Shown: positions 8,444-16,235 of the stretch, piece by piece | Layout of the letters: each line of letters begins with the position of its first letter | How positions within the stretch are numbered: the stretch's first letter is position 1 | From: Hymenobacter radiodurans | GTDB taxonomy: Bacteria; Bacteroidota; Bacteroidia; Cytophagales; Hymenobacteraceae | Reading direction: 5' to 3' | DNA: 64,000 nt | NCBI RefSeq assembly: GCF_004355185.1 | Contig: NZ_CP037922.1 | Coordinates: forward strand, 3,380,001 to 3,444,000 | Position numbers and translations under genes: made by a program | Notes under the pieces: model-generated | Databases searched by the model: none | Told to the model about the DNA's origin: nothing | What the model saw: only the letters and a program-made list of their open reading frames with translations

Positions 8444-9679
8444 ATGACCATCCTTAGAAATACGCTTACAGCCGCGGCACTCTGCTCGGCTCTGACGACC
8501 GCCGCTCAAAACGATTACCAGAAAACCGTCACTGCTTCCTACAAAGGCAATATTTTCAAGCCCGGTCAGGTAGAAGCTACTGATGCTAGGGTAGCGCAGC
8601 TCAAGGCGCCCACCGGCTTTGCCGTTACCAAATTTGCCGATAAGCTCGAAAAGCCTCGCATGCTGGCCGTAGCGCCCAACGGCGATGTGTACGTGAGCAA
8701 CCGCGACAAAGGCACCATCACGCTGCTGCGCGACACCAACAAAGACGGCAAAGCCGACCTCACCAAGCAAGTAGCCCAGCGCGACAATCTGCACGGGCTG
8801 GCTCTGAAAGATGGCAAGCTCTATATAGCCGCCGTGCGCGAAGTGTACGCCGCCGATGTAAAATCAGACGGTACATTGAGTGAGCTAAAAACCCTCTACA
8901 AAGACCTGCCCGACGCCGGTCAGCACCCTAACCGCACGCTCAACTTCGGGCCCGATGGCAAGCTCTACCTCTCGGTGGGCAGCACCTGCAACGCCTGCGA
9001 CGAGCCCAACAAAGAAAACGCCACGCTGCTGGAAATCAAGCCCGACGGCTCCGGTCGGCGCGTGGTGGCCAAGGGGCTGCGCAACACCATCGGCTTCGGC
9101 TGGCACCCGACTACCAAAGTGCTTTACGGCCTCGACCACGGCATCGACTGGCTCGGCGACGAAGACCAGCGCGAGGAGCTAAACGAGATAAAAGAGGGCG
9201 CCGACTACGGCTGGCCCTTCGTATTTGCCGAGGGCAAAGCCAACCCCGCCGACGAGCCACCGGGCGGCCTAACCCACGAGCAGTACGCAGCCAAAACCGA
9301 GAAGCCCAAGTTGCTCTACACGGCTCATTCGGCTCCGCTGGGCATGATTTTCAACACTGGGGGGCAATTTCCCAAAGAGTACCAGAACGATGCCTTCGTA
9401 ACCATGCATGGCTCCTGGAACCGCGCCGAGCCTAGCGGCTACAAAATCGTGCGCGTGCACTTCAACGAGCAGGGTCAACCCGAGAAGTTCGAGGACTTCG
9501 TGACGGGCTGGCTGGTGAATAACAACAAGGAGCAGTTCGGCCGCGTTTGCGGCATCGCCCAGCACGCCGACGGCTCCCTGCTGGTTTCCGATGATGCCAA
9601 TGGTGTGATTTATCGGGTGGCGTATGCCGGGGCCACGCCGGGGGGCAAATCTGTGAAGAAGACCCAGACAGGCCGTTAG
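8444..9679 (+). CDS. PQQ-dependent sugar (sorbosone/glucose-type) dehydrogenase
   Basis: This 411-residue secreted beta-propeller of the glucose/sorbosone dehydrogenase family is predicted to oxidise a sugar or aldose in the periplasm with PQQ. The signal peptide is MTILRNTLTAAALCSALTTA|AQ. Family landmarks are KLEKPRMLAVAPNGDVYVSN, HPNRTLNFGPDGKLYLSVGS, CNACDEPNKENATLLEI, RNTIGFGWHP and HGIDWLGDEDQREELNEI. No PQQ biosynthesis genes are in the window, and some Bacteroidota homologues have no proven PQQ activity, so the cofactor is inferred from the family. Copies of the G6 motif lie at 9357 and 9638. A bidirectional terminator follows. Confidence 0.9.
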   Translation: MTILRNTLTAAALCSALTTAAQNDYQKTVTASYKGNIFKPGQVEATDARVAQLKAPTGFAVTKFADKLEKPRMLAVAPNGDVYVSNRDKGTITLLRDTNKDGKADLTKQVAQRDNLHGLALKDGKLYIAAVREVYAADVKSDGTLSELKTLYKDLPDAGQHPNRTLNFGPDGKLYLSVGSTCNACDEPNKENATLLEIKPDGSGRRVVAKGLRNTIGFGWHPTTKVLYGLDHGIDWLGDEDQREELNEIKEGADYGWPFVFAEGKANPADEPPGGLTHEQYAAKTEKPKLLYTAHSAPLGMIFNTGGQFPKEYQNDAFVTMHGSWNRAEPSGYKIVRVHFNEQGQPEKFEDFVTGWLVNNNKEQFGRVCGIAQHADGSLLVSDDANGVIYRVAYAGATPGGKSVKKTQTGR

Positions 9680-9691
9680 TTCTCTGGCTAT

Positions 9692-9746
9692 AATCAACAA
9701 AAACGCCAGGTAGCTGCACTGCGGCTACCTGGCGTTTTTGTTGATT
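9692..9746. terminator. Strong bidirectional terminator between convergent genes
   Basis: A perfect 23-bp inverted repeat (AATCAACAAAAACGCCAGG ... CCTGGCGTTTTTGTTGATT) with a 9-base loop and T-runs on both strands separates the convergent genes at 8444 and 9757. Confidence 0.95.
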
Positions 9747-9756
9747 ATTGTTCAAT

Positions 9757-10565
9757 TCATTTAAGCTTCGCGACGGGCGTTTTGCTGGTCATCACGCCTG
9801 CGGGCAGGGTTTGGGCAGCAGCGATGTTTTCAAGGCCACCAGGTTTGGTGGCTTCAGAGCGGCCGGCGGCCAGCATGAGTTGTCCATGCTTGGCGTACTC
9901 GTTCCAGCGACGACGAAAAGCGGGCTGCGCGTCGGTAGCCTTGGCGAAGTAGGCCCATTCCTCTATCAGATTGGTAGCGCGATTTACCAGTAACTCGTAG
10001 CGGTTTTGGGGCGTTACGCCCACGTTTTTGAAGGTCATTTGCAGGATATCGGCGGTGGCGCCATCCATGGTTTTGCCTTCGCCCTTGTAGGTTAGTGTCA
10101 CGCCTGAATCCTTGAGCTTAAAGGGCATCACGAGCCAGTAGGAGTTGTTTATCCAGATGGGCATGAGGCGGTCGAGCACTTTCTGGCCGGCGGGCGTGGC
10201 CGAAATATCCTGGCCGCGGCTATACACTTCACCCTTTTTCGTGTTCAGGTTGTAGTTGGCCACCAGCGTATCTTTTTCCCAGTGAAAATCGCCGGTGTAT
10301 TTGTCCCAGATCTGGTATTGGCCCCAAAGAAGCTCCAGGCCAGATAGCGGGTATTGCGCCAAGCATCGTAGCCGCCCATGGCGTTCATCACCTTGTCGGC
10401 AATAGCAATGGCTTTCGGATCGGAGCCAGCTTGGTCGAAGCCTTCAGCTGCGGGATAAGAGCCTTTTTTAGTTTGCGTTTTCTGAGCCTGCGCTGGACCA
10501 GCCAGCAACAACCCACCACAAACGACAGCTGCGGCCAAGCGCAGAAATTGGGATAACGGACGCAT
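9757..10565 (-). pseudogene. Secreted protein of unknown function, frameshifted
   Basis: Two minus-strand frames join into one protein of about 269 residues. The first half, from the ATG at 10565 (MRPLSQFLRLAAAVV, signal peptide ending PAQA|QK), runs to NTRYLAWSFFG; the second half continues QYQIWDKYTGDFHWEK to the end. The break is in the four-base G run (plus strand CCCC at 10322-10325); one more G restores a single frame. The mature protein contains LMPIWINNSYWLVMPFKL and LTYKGEGKTMDGATADI, reminiscent of periplasmic lipoprotein-carrier folds, but I cannot assign a family. Both halves show normal coding character, so either the G is a sequencing undercall or the mutation is recent. Confidence 0.8.
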
Positions 10566-10698
10566 AGTTCGGAGCAGTAAAATGAGGGGAAACCACCAGC
10601 GGCAGCATTGCAAGATACGGCCAAGTTCCGTCCTTCAACATAGCGGAGAAACTGCAGATGCTTTATTAAGAAGTTAGATACTACTCTATTAAAGGAAC

Positions 10699-10790
10699 GT
10701 CATGCAGAGCGGAGCGCAGCATCTCGCGTGCTTCGTTGAGATACCATTGCAACATCAGCACGTGAGATGCTGCGCTCCGCTCTGCATGAC
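10699..10790. repeat. REPIN-like palindromic repeat, family 1 copy B
   Basis: The element runs GTCATGCAGAGCGGAGCGCA ... TGCGCTCCGCTCTGCATGAC, so its ends are inverted copies of over 20 bp; AGCATCTCGCGTGCT and AGCACGTGAGATGCT also pair. A diverged copy lies at 7510-7596. The rest of the 295-bp gap between 10565 and 10862 holds only a promoter. Confidence 0.88.
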
Positions 10791-10846
10791 TGCCTTTTTT
10801 CCCAGATAGCCTACTGGCATAGCTCGTTACAAAACGGTCGCTTTCG

Positions 10847-10854
10847 TAGTTTTG
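10847..10854 (+). promoter_or_regulatory. -7 element, start codon 7 nt downstream
   Basis: TAGTTTTG matches the Bacteroidota -7 consensus TAnnTTTG. The ATG at 10862 is about where transcription should begin, so the mRNA may be leaderless. No clear -33 TTG at 19-20 nt was found. Confidence 0.5.
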
Positions 10855-10861
10855 AATTTCT

Positions 10862-11446
10862 ATGGCCGCCCTCCCACCCGATCTGCGCAAAGCACTGCTC
10901 AATTTGCCCCAAAAGGAGAAAGATCAGCTCCTGACTCGCCTCGTGAGCCAGGATGCTGTGCTAACCGAGCAGCTGGCCTACCGCCTGCTTGAAGGCCCGG
11001 AGGCGCTGGACGACCGGCGCACGTTTCTGCGCACCCAGATCGATGACCCCATCCGAGGCTACCACCAGACGCCCAACGACTTGCTGATTATCGTACGGCA
11101 GCTGCAGGCGCGGATTGGCTACCACGCCAAAATCACGGGCGATACTTTTGGGGAAGTAGAGCTAACGGTGCGCCTGCTCAACCGCGTGCTGGAACACCAG
11201 CCGGCTGCTGTAGCTCGCCTGCATGGTCCCACGCAACCATTATTGCAGCATCTGGCCCGGCGTGCGCAGGAGGCTTTAAAGCAAGCCGAAAAGCTTCACC
11301 CCGATTATCACCTGGAGCTGGCTGAGGCAATTAACGCGCTGCTGACCGGCCTGTGGGCGTCGGGGGCGGCACCGCTGGCGCGGGAGCTGGGCTTGCCGCC
11401 GCGCTGGGGGCTTTTTAAGGCTGCAGTTAAGATGCATTTGAGGTAG
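10862..11446 (+). CDS. Uncharacterised alpha-helical protein
   Basis: This is a 194-residue protein with no signal peptide or membrane segment. Its sequence is Leu-, Ala- and Gln-rich and reads as almost all helix (for example RKALLNLPQKEKDQLLTRLV and HYLELAEAI-type segments). I recognise no domain. Similar hypothetical proteins (about 190 residues, opening with LPPDLRKALLxLPxKEKDxLL) occur in Cytophagales, as far as I recall. A five-G copy of the motif (CTGGGGGCTTTTT, 11404) lies near the 3' end; with six Gs the protein would stop there 11 residues early, so the exact C-terminus is uncertain. Confidence 0.7.
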   Translation: MAALPPDLRKALLNLPQKEKDQLLTRLVSQDAVLTEQLAYRLLEGPEALDDRRTFLRTQIDDPIRGYHQTPNDLLIIVRQLQARIGYHAKITGDTFGEVELTVRLLNRVLEHQPAAVARLHGPTQPLLQHLARRAQEALKQAEKLHPDYHLELAEAINALLTGLWASGAAPLARELGLPPRWGLFKAAVKMHLR

Positions 11447-11625
11447 GAATCAGAGCATAACCTTCCCTTCTATCTAAGAAGAGGATATGTTCAATTCGCG
11501 AAATTTGGGGTAGTTGTAGGCGCTGGCGGGCATCCTTTATTTGGCAAAAACAGTACATAGGAACAGCCCAACGTATCTGTTTCTTTTGGCTGGCCCGCGC
11601 GGGCTGCCGCTTTTGCCGAACCTGT

Positions 11626-11928
11626 ATGTCCTACACTCCCAAACCCGAAAATATGCGCGTGCCCAACCACCTCTCCGACGCCGAACTACAACAAGCGCTG
11701 GAAGAGTTGGATAGCAAAATAAAGACGCTGCAAAACCGCGCCCACGCCACCACGGCCAATTCCCACCACACCTACCACGAGCATGTGGCGGCGCTAGAAG
11801 TAAAGCGCGCCAAGCTAACCGAGATGCTCAGCCGTGATACCGACAGCACAAAGCGCGAGCCCAGCACTTGGGACGAAATTCGGCGCGGCATTGATACCCT
11901 GCGCGACGATTTGCGCAACTTGATTTAA
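11626..11928 (+). CDS. Small coiled-coil protein of unknown function
   Basis: This 100-residue hydrophilic protein has two helical segments, HLSDAELQQALEELDSKIKTL and HHTYHEHVAALEVKRAKLTE, that look like an antiparallel coiled coil. No signal peptide is present. It is 10 bp upstream of the BamE-like lipoprotein gene at 11939, so the two are probably co-transcribed. No family was recognised. Confidence 0.7.
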   Translation: MSYTPKPENMRVPNHLSDAELQQALEELDSKIKTLQNRAHATTANSHHTYHEHVAALEVKRAKLTEMLSRDTDSTKREPSTWDEIRRGIDTLRDDLRNLI

Positions 11929-11938
11929 GCTGCTTTTT

Positions 11939-12253
11939 ATGAGAAATTTATTCTCCCTGGCTGCTCTGGCCGCCTTGCTGTTATTGCCGGCCTGTACTGC
12001 CCAGGAAAGCTACCAGAATGCCAAGAGCTGCGCCGAAGTTGAAATTGGCATGAGCCAGGAGCAGGTACGCCGCATTATGGGCGAGCCCACGGGCCGCGAC
12101 ACCACCTCGGCGCCCGGCCAAGTGTGGTCGTACCTTTTCGGCAGCGCCACCGACACCAGCCCCATCCGCGTCGAGTTTGGCGACGATGGTAAAGTCAAGG
12201 CCAAGCAGTGTGCGCCGGAAGCTTCCGGCTCCGAGCGTCCAACGGGGAATTAA
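11939..12253 (+). CDS. BamE/SmpA-like lipoprotein
   Basis: This is a 104-residue lipoprotein. The signal peptide ends in a lipobox, LLLLPAC, so the mature protein starts at Cys19. The domain shows the BamE/SmpA (OmlA) pattern: VEIGMSQEQVRRIMGEPTG, then VWSYLFG and a final IRVEFGDDGKV strand. In proteobacteria BamE is part of the outer-membrane assembly machine, but this fold is widely reused and Bacteroidota lack a clear BamE, so only the fold is assigned. A long terminator follows. Confidence 0.82.
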   Translation: MRNLFSLAALAALLLLPACTAQESYQNAKSCAEVEIGMSQEQVRRIMGEPTGRDTTSAPGQVWSYLFGSATDTSPIRVEFGDDGKVKAKQCAPEASGSERPTGN

Positions 12254-12263
12254 GGTCAGCGAT

Positions 12264-12321
12264 ACTCCTCATTATAGAAAAGCCTCCCGAGTAGCTTGGG
12301 GGCTTTTCTATAATGAGTAGT
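12264..12321. terminator. Bidirectional intrinsic terminator
   Basis: A long inverted repeat (ACTCCTCATTATAGAAAAGCC ... GGCTTTTCTATAATGAGTAGT in shortened form) with T-runs on both sides ends the 11626-12253 unit. Confidence 0.88.
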
Positions 12322-12448
12322 ATGCTTTTCCCATTCAGCCGATTTATTCACCACTAACCCGCCGCAGTTACCGTTCGCTGAAATTCCGTTTCCGGGGGCA
12401 AATCCACCACTAGGTTTGAGGCAGTTATTCATCTCAACACTTACAGCT

Positions 12449-13372
12449 GTGAACAATCTCTCCTCCTTCCGCCAGTATTGCTACTCGCTCATTCTGCTTT
12501 TGCTGCTGAGCTTTTGCCTGCCCGTTCTCCTGTTTGCCGCCGACAACCCCGCGGCCCATCCGTCTTTCTCCGTCACCGTAACGGGCAAAGGCCGACCCAT
12601 GCTGCTGATTCCGGGCCTCACCTGCCCCGGCGGCGTGTGGGACGAAACGGTGGCGCGCTATCAGAAACAGTACCAGTGCCACGTGGTATCGTTGGCCGGT
12701 TTTGGGGGCCAGCCAGCTCAGGCCAATATGCCAGAGCATCTGCTCCAAACTGTCCGCGACGAGCTGCTCACCTACATCAAAACGCAGAAGTTAAATAAGC
12801 CGGTGGTGGTTGGTCATAGCTTGGGGGGCTTTTTAGGGCTTTGGATGAGCACTACCGCGCCCGAAGCCGTTGGCCCGCTGGTTATTGTAGATTCGCTGCC
12901 GTTCCTGACGGCGGTTCAAAACCCTGCCATGACCGCCGACATGGCCAAGCCAATGGCTGAGGGTATGCGCAAGCAAATGACCGGCAAAATGCCAATAGCC
13001 GCGCAGCGCCAGATGGTAGCAGGCCTGATAACCGACACCGCCCGCGTCAGCCAGGCCACGCGCTGGGGCCAGGATTCGGATGTTCGCACCGTGGCCCAAG
13101 CCATGTACGATATGTACACCACCGACTTACGCGCCGACTTGGGCCGCATTCAGCAACCCGCGTTGGTGTTGGGTGCCTGGGCGGCCTACAAGGCCTACGG
13201 CTCAACAAAGGAAAGCACCCGCGCTATTTTCGCTCAGCAATATGCCAAGCTGCCCCAGCATACTATTGAAATGTCGGAGGCCGGCAAGCACTTCCTAATG
13301 TGGGACGACACCGCGTGGTTTTTTGCCCAAACCGATGCTTTTTTGAAGCAACATGCAGTAGCTAAAAAGTAA
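12449..13372 (+). CDS. Secreted alpha/beta hydrolase
   Basis: This alpha/beta hydrolase is about 307 residues from the GTG at 12449 (VNNLSSFRQYCYS); a TTG at 12416 is an alternative. An N-terminal signal segment (LILLLLLSFCLPVLLFAA) suggests export. The fold landmarks are PMLLIPGLTCPGGVWDE (oxyanion loop), nucleophile Ser in VVGHSLGGFLGLW, and His in EAGKHFLMWDD. The cap region is rich in Met and Lys. The substrate is unknown. A G6 motif copy (12821-12834) encodes part of the nucleophile elbow, SLGGFL, showing how the motif is embedded in conserved protein sequence. Confidence 0.85.
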   Translation: MNNLSSFRQYCYSLILLLLLSFCLPVLLFAADNPAAHPSFSVTVTGKGRPMLLIPGLTCPGGVWDETVARYQKQYQCHVVSLAGFGGQPAQANMPEHLLQTVRDELLTYIKTQKLNKPVVVGHSLGGFLGLWMSTTAPEAVGPLVIVDSLPFLTAVQNPAMTADMAKPMAEGMRKQMTGKMPIAAQRQMVAGLITDTARVSQATRWGQDSDVRTVAQAMYDMYTTDLRADLGRIQQPALVLGAWAAYKAYGSTKESTRAIFAQQYAKLPQHTIEMSEAGKHFLMWDDTAWFFAQTDAFLKQHAVAKK

Positions 13373-13375
13373 TTA

Positions 13376-13424
13376 CTTTTCGCCCCCGTGGGCGCCCAAA
13401 TAACGGCCACCGCGGGGGCAAAAG
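13376..13424 (+). terminator. Imperfect intrinsic terminator
   Basis: CTTTTCGCCCCCGTGG pairs imperfectly with CCACCGCGGGGGCAAAAG, directly after the hydrolase stop. Confidence 0.6.
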
Positions 13425-13468
13425 TCAACTTCTAGTAATTCATAAACGCACCTACTATTTCGCTCCTT

Positions 13469-14077
13469 ATGCTACTCGAAAAAGACTTCACTGCCTTGCG
13501 GCTTGAACTGTCGGTGAAGGCAAAAAATGGCGTCGATTTTATCGTGGCTGCTAGCATTTTGTGGTCGGTCATTACCGTCATCTGGATGCAGCCAAACCCG
13601 CCGAGTCGCAATGCGCTATTCACGTTTATTGTTGGTGGCGCAATGCTCCCTTTAGCTTTTGCTTTTTCTAAAGTATTCAAGACTACTTGGGCGATAAAGA
13701 ACAACCCACTGGATCCGCTGGGTTTGTGGTTAAATTTTGCTCAGCTCTTTTACTTCCCTTTCCTTATTTTCATTTATATAAAAGAGCCCCAATACTTTAT
13801 CATGACGTACGGTATTATAACCGGCGCCCATTTTTTTCCTTATGCCTGGTTTTATAACGTAAAAGGCTACGCCGTGATGGCGGGTGTTATTGCGTTCGGC
13901 TGCCTATTTATTGGCTTGAATGTCACTATCCAAAATCTGTATTTGATTCCGCTTTTTATCGCTGTTTCACTCGTCGTATTAAGCGTCATAATTTCGGTTT
14001 CTTACCGAAGAAATAAAGAGATTTATGATAACCAATCTGCACAGGTAAACCAACTAGCACAAGAGCAATTCGCATAA
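13469..14077 (+). CDS. Polytopic membrane protein (DUF7010-like)
   Basis: This is a 202-residue integral membrane protein with about six hydrophobic segments (residues roughly 24-40, 50-68, 84-100, 108-124, 130-148 and 155-172). A hydrophilic N-terminus (LLEKDFTALRLELSVKAKNG) and a polar C-terminal tail flank them. The pattern, with KNGVDFIVAASILW near the start and GAHFFPYAWFY in the middle, resembles the small DUF7010 membrane family; this is from memory and uncertain. The function is unknown. It stands 79 bp upstream of the histidine-kinase gene. Confidence 0.75.
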   Translation: MLLEKDFTALRLELSVKAKNGVDFIVAASILWSVITVIWMQPNPPSRNALFTFIVGGAMLPLAFAFSKVFKTTWAIKNNPLDPLGLWLNFAQLFYFPFLIFIYIKEPQYFIMTYGIITGAHFFPYAWFYNVKGYAVMAGVIAFGCLFIGLNVTIQNLYLIPLFIAVSLVVLSVIISVSYRRNKEIYDNQSAQVNQLAQEQFA

Positions 14078-14156
14078 CTTTCAGCAACGGTCATGACGTC
14101 TCTTAGCTGACATACTTGCTGCATCCTTTTATCTCGTCTTTGCCCGACACTTTCCT

Positions 14157-15233
14157 ATGTCCTTTTCCTTCTCCCGACGCCGGCTTTACTGGATTTTGCA
14201 AGTGGTATGCTGGGGGCTGTTTGGCGCCATAGGAACCCTGATTATTGTGCTTACCGGCCAGAAGATTACGCCCGGCATGCTGGCCACGCAGGCCTTTATG
14301 ATGGGCCTTTACATCGCCACTACGCATGGGTTGCGGGCGCTTATTCGGCGGGGCAACTGGTTGAAGCTGTCGGTGCCCAAGGTGTTGCTGCGCCTGCTGC
14401 CACTCAACCTAACGCTGGCATTGCTGACGCAATGCGTGGTTTGCGTGCTCATGATTTATGGATTGAAAGTGTTCACGCTGGAGCAGTTTCGGTGGAGCTA
14501 TCTGCTGCTGTACACTCTCAATATGAACTTCGTATTCTGGCTTTGGTCGGGTTTATATTTCAGTCTTCACTACCTCGACAACTACAAGCAGGCCGATATT
14601 GATAAGTGGAAGCTGGCCGCTGCCGTGCGGGAAGCCGAGATGCGTACGCTGAAGGCTCAGATCAATCCGCACTTTATGTTCAATGGCCTGAACAACATCC
14701 GGGCTCTAGTGACGGAAGACCCACTGCGGGCCCGCGAGATGATTACGCACCTGTCGGACTTGCTGCGCTACTCAATTCAGCTCAACAGTACGGAGCAGGT
14801 AACGCTGGCCCGCGAAATCGAAATTGTGGAGCATTACCTGGAGTTGGAAGCAGTGCAATTGGAGGAACGCCTCAGCTACTCACTCGATGTTGACCCGGCA
14901 GCGTTGGACGTGCTGATTCCGCCCATGACCTTGCAGCTTTTGGTGGAGAACAGCATCAAGCACGGCATCGCACCCCGGCCCGCTGGGGGGCAAATTACGA
15001 TCAGCGCCCGCCTCAACGACGCGCACGAATTGCTGCTGGTAACCGTGCGCAACACGGGCCACTATCAGCCCATCCCCGGCCACGAAGGCGTAGGATTGCG
15101 CAACGCCCGCGAAAGGCTACAGCTTTTATTTGGCCATAAAGCCGCCCTTAGTATTGGTAATGATGCTGCTACGCCCGATGTCGTAACGGCTCAGCTACAA
15201 CTCCCGCTCACCACCCAACTGCACCCGGCATGA
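14157..15233 (+). CDS. LytS/AlgZ-type sensor histidine kinase
   Basis: This is a 358-residue membrane sensor kinase. Four hydrophobic segments span about residues 12-34, 43-60, 76-101 and 113-138. A linker helix leads to the His_kinase domain of the LytS type, with phospho-accepting His172 in AQINPHFMFNGLNNIR. The ATP-binding part shows the N box LLVENSIKHG and the G box GHEGVGLRNARERL. It has no extracellular sensor domain. Its stop overlaps the start of the response-regulator gene by 4 bp (ATGA at 15230), so the pair are translationally coupled partners. Confidence 0.95.
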   Translation: MSFSFSRRRLYWILQVVCWGLFGAIGTLIIVLTGQKITPGMLATQAFMMGLYIATTHGLRALIRRGNWLKLSVPKVLLRLLPLNLTLALLTQCVVCVLMIYGLKVFTLEQFRWSYLLLYTLNMNFVFWLWSGLYFSLHYLDNYKQADIDKWKLAAAVREAEMRTLKAQINPHFMFNGLNNIRALVTEDPLRAREMITHLSDLLRYSIQLNSTEQVTLAREIEIVEHYLELEAVQLEERLSYSLDVDPAALDVLIPPMTLQLLVENSIKHGIAPRPAGGQITISARLNDAHELLLVTVRNTGHYQPIPGHEGVGLRNARERLQLLFGHKAALSIGNDAATPDVVTAQLQLPLTTQLHPA

Positions 15234-15958
15234 ACGCCCTGCTCATCGACGATTCCCGCCTGGCCCGCACCGAACTACGCCACCTTCTGCAAGCCTTCTC
15301 CGATGTAAACGTAGTGGGCGAAGCCAAAAACGCCGCCGAAGCCCGCACCCAAATTCAGGCCCTCAACCCTGACCTTCTGTTTCTGGATATTCACATGCCC
15401 GGCGGCAGCGGCTTCGATTTGTTGGCTTCCCTGGAAATTGCCCCCCAGGTCATTTTTACGACCGCCTACGACGAGTATGCCCTGCGCGCCTTCGAAGTAA
15501 ACGCCCTGGATTACCTGCTCAAGCCGGTGCAAGAAAACCGCCTGGCGGCTGCCCTCGATAAAGCCCGCACGCAGACTTTTGCATCACCCATTTTGCCCCC
15601 CACCGAGCCAGCCGCTACTCCTCTCACCGCCAACGACCAGGTGTTTGTTAAAGACGGCGAGCGGTGCTGGTTTGTGCGCCTCTCCGACATTCGGCTTTTC
15701 GAGATAAATGGCAGCTACACCCAGATCTATTTCAACGACTGCCGCCCACTTATCCCACGCACGCTTCAGCACCTCGAAACCCGCCTTGATCCGAAAGTCT
15801 TCTTTCGCGCCAATCGCCAACAGATTATTAACCTAAAGTGGATTGACACCATTGAGCCGTGGTTTAGCAACACCCTAAAGATTAAGCTAAAGGATGGACC
15901 AGAAGTAGAGGTGTCGCGCCAACAATCAGTGCGGTTTCGGGAGGTGATGAGCTTGTGA
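15230..15958 (+). CDS. LytTR-family response regulator
   Basis: This is a 242-residue response regulator. The receiver domain (1-120) has the acidic pair D7/D8 in LLIDDSR, phospho-acceptor Asp53 in LLFLDIHMPG, and Lys98 in YLLKPV. The C-terminal LytTR DNA-binding domain (about 138-242) has VFVKDGERCWFVRLSDI, YTQIYF and FFRANRQQIINLKWI. It receives phosphate from the overlapping kinase. Targets cannot be told; LytTR sites are usually paired 9-bp repeats and I saw none convincing nearby. Two G6 motif copies (15435, 15590) lie in this gene with the C-rich strand as coding strand. Confidence 0.96.
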   Translation: MNALLIDDSRLARTELRHLLQAFSDVNVVGEAKNAAEARTQIQALNPDLLFLDIHMPGGSGFDLLASLEIAPQVIFTTAYDEYALRAFEVNALDYLLKPVQENRLAAALDKARTQTFASPILPPTEPAATPLTANDQVFVKDGERCWFVRLSDIRLFEINGSYTQIYFNDCRPLIPRTLQHLETRLDPKVFFRANRQQIINLKWIDTIEPWFSNTLKIKLKDGPEVEVSRQQSVRFREVMSL

Positions 15959-15960
15959 GG

Positions 15961-16018
15961 CCTCACCCCCCGGCCCCCTCTCCAAGGGGAGAGGGGGAGC
16001 CAGACGCCTGGCCTACGC
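15961..16018. repeat. REPIN-like element, family 2, left copy
   Basis: CCTCACCCCCCGGCCCCCTC ... GAGAGGGGGAGCC then a GCCTGGCCTACGC-type tail. An inverted copy differing at few positions lies at 16163-16220. The element also contains its own GC-rich hairpin. Confidence 0.85.
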
Positions 16019-16068
16019 AGCACCGTCGGCTGCCGCCTCCGCAACCGCTACCATTTGGTTACTAATAC

Positions 16069-16100
16069 AAAAGCCAACGCTTATTAGGCGTTGGCTTTTT
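16069..16100. terminator. Intrinsic terminator between two inverted REP copies
   Basis: AAAAGCCAACGC / GCGTTGGCTTTTT with an 8-base loop. It serves both convergent genes (15230 and 16236). Confidence 0.88.
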
Positions 16101-16162
16101 ACTTATCAATTCTGTTTCCTGCCTTGAATGGTAGCCGCGCTTGAGGCACCAGCCGAAAGTTC

Positions 16163-16220
16163 GGCGTAGGCCAAGCGCTAGGCTCCCCCTCTCCCCTAGG
16201 AGAGGGGGCCGGGGGTGAGG
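16163..16220. repeat. REPIN-like element, family 2, right inverted copy
   Basis: GGCTCCCCCTCTCCCCTAGG ... GGGGGTGAGG is the inverted match of the left copy; together they bracket a gene-free 145 bp holding the terminator. The G/C run here has five bases where the left copy has six. Confidence 0.85.
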
Positions 16221-16235
16221 CCACTCGTTGAAGCT

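Noticed and set aside
10681..10902. 73-residue minus-strand open frame across the repeat at 10699
   Set aside because: It translates the palindromic repeat and runs into the next gene; no coding character.
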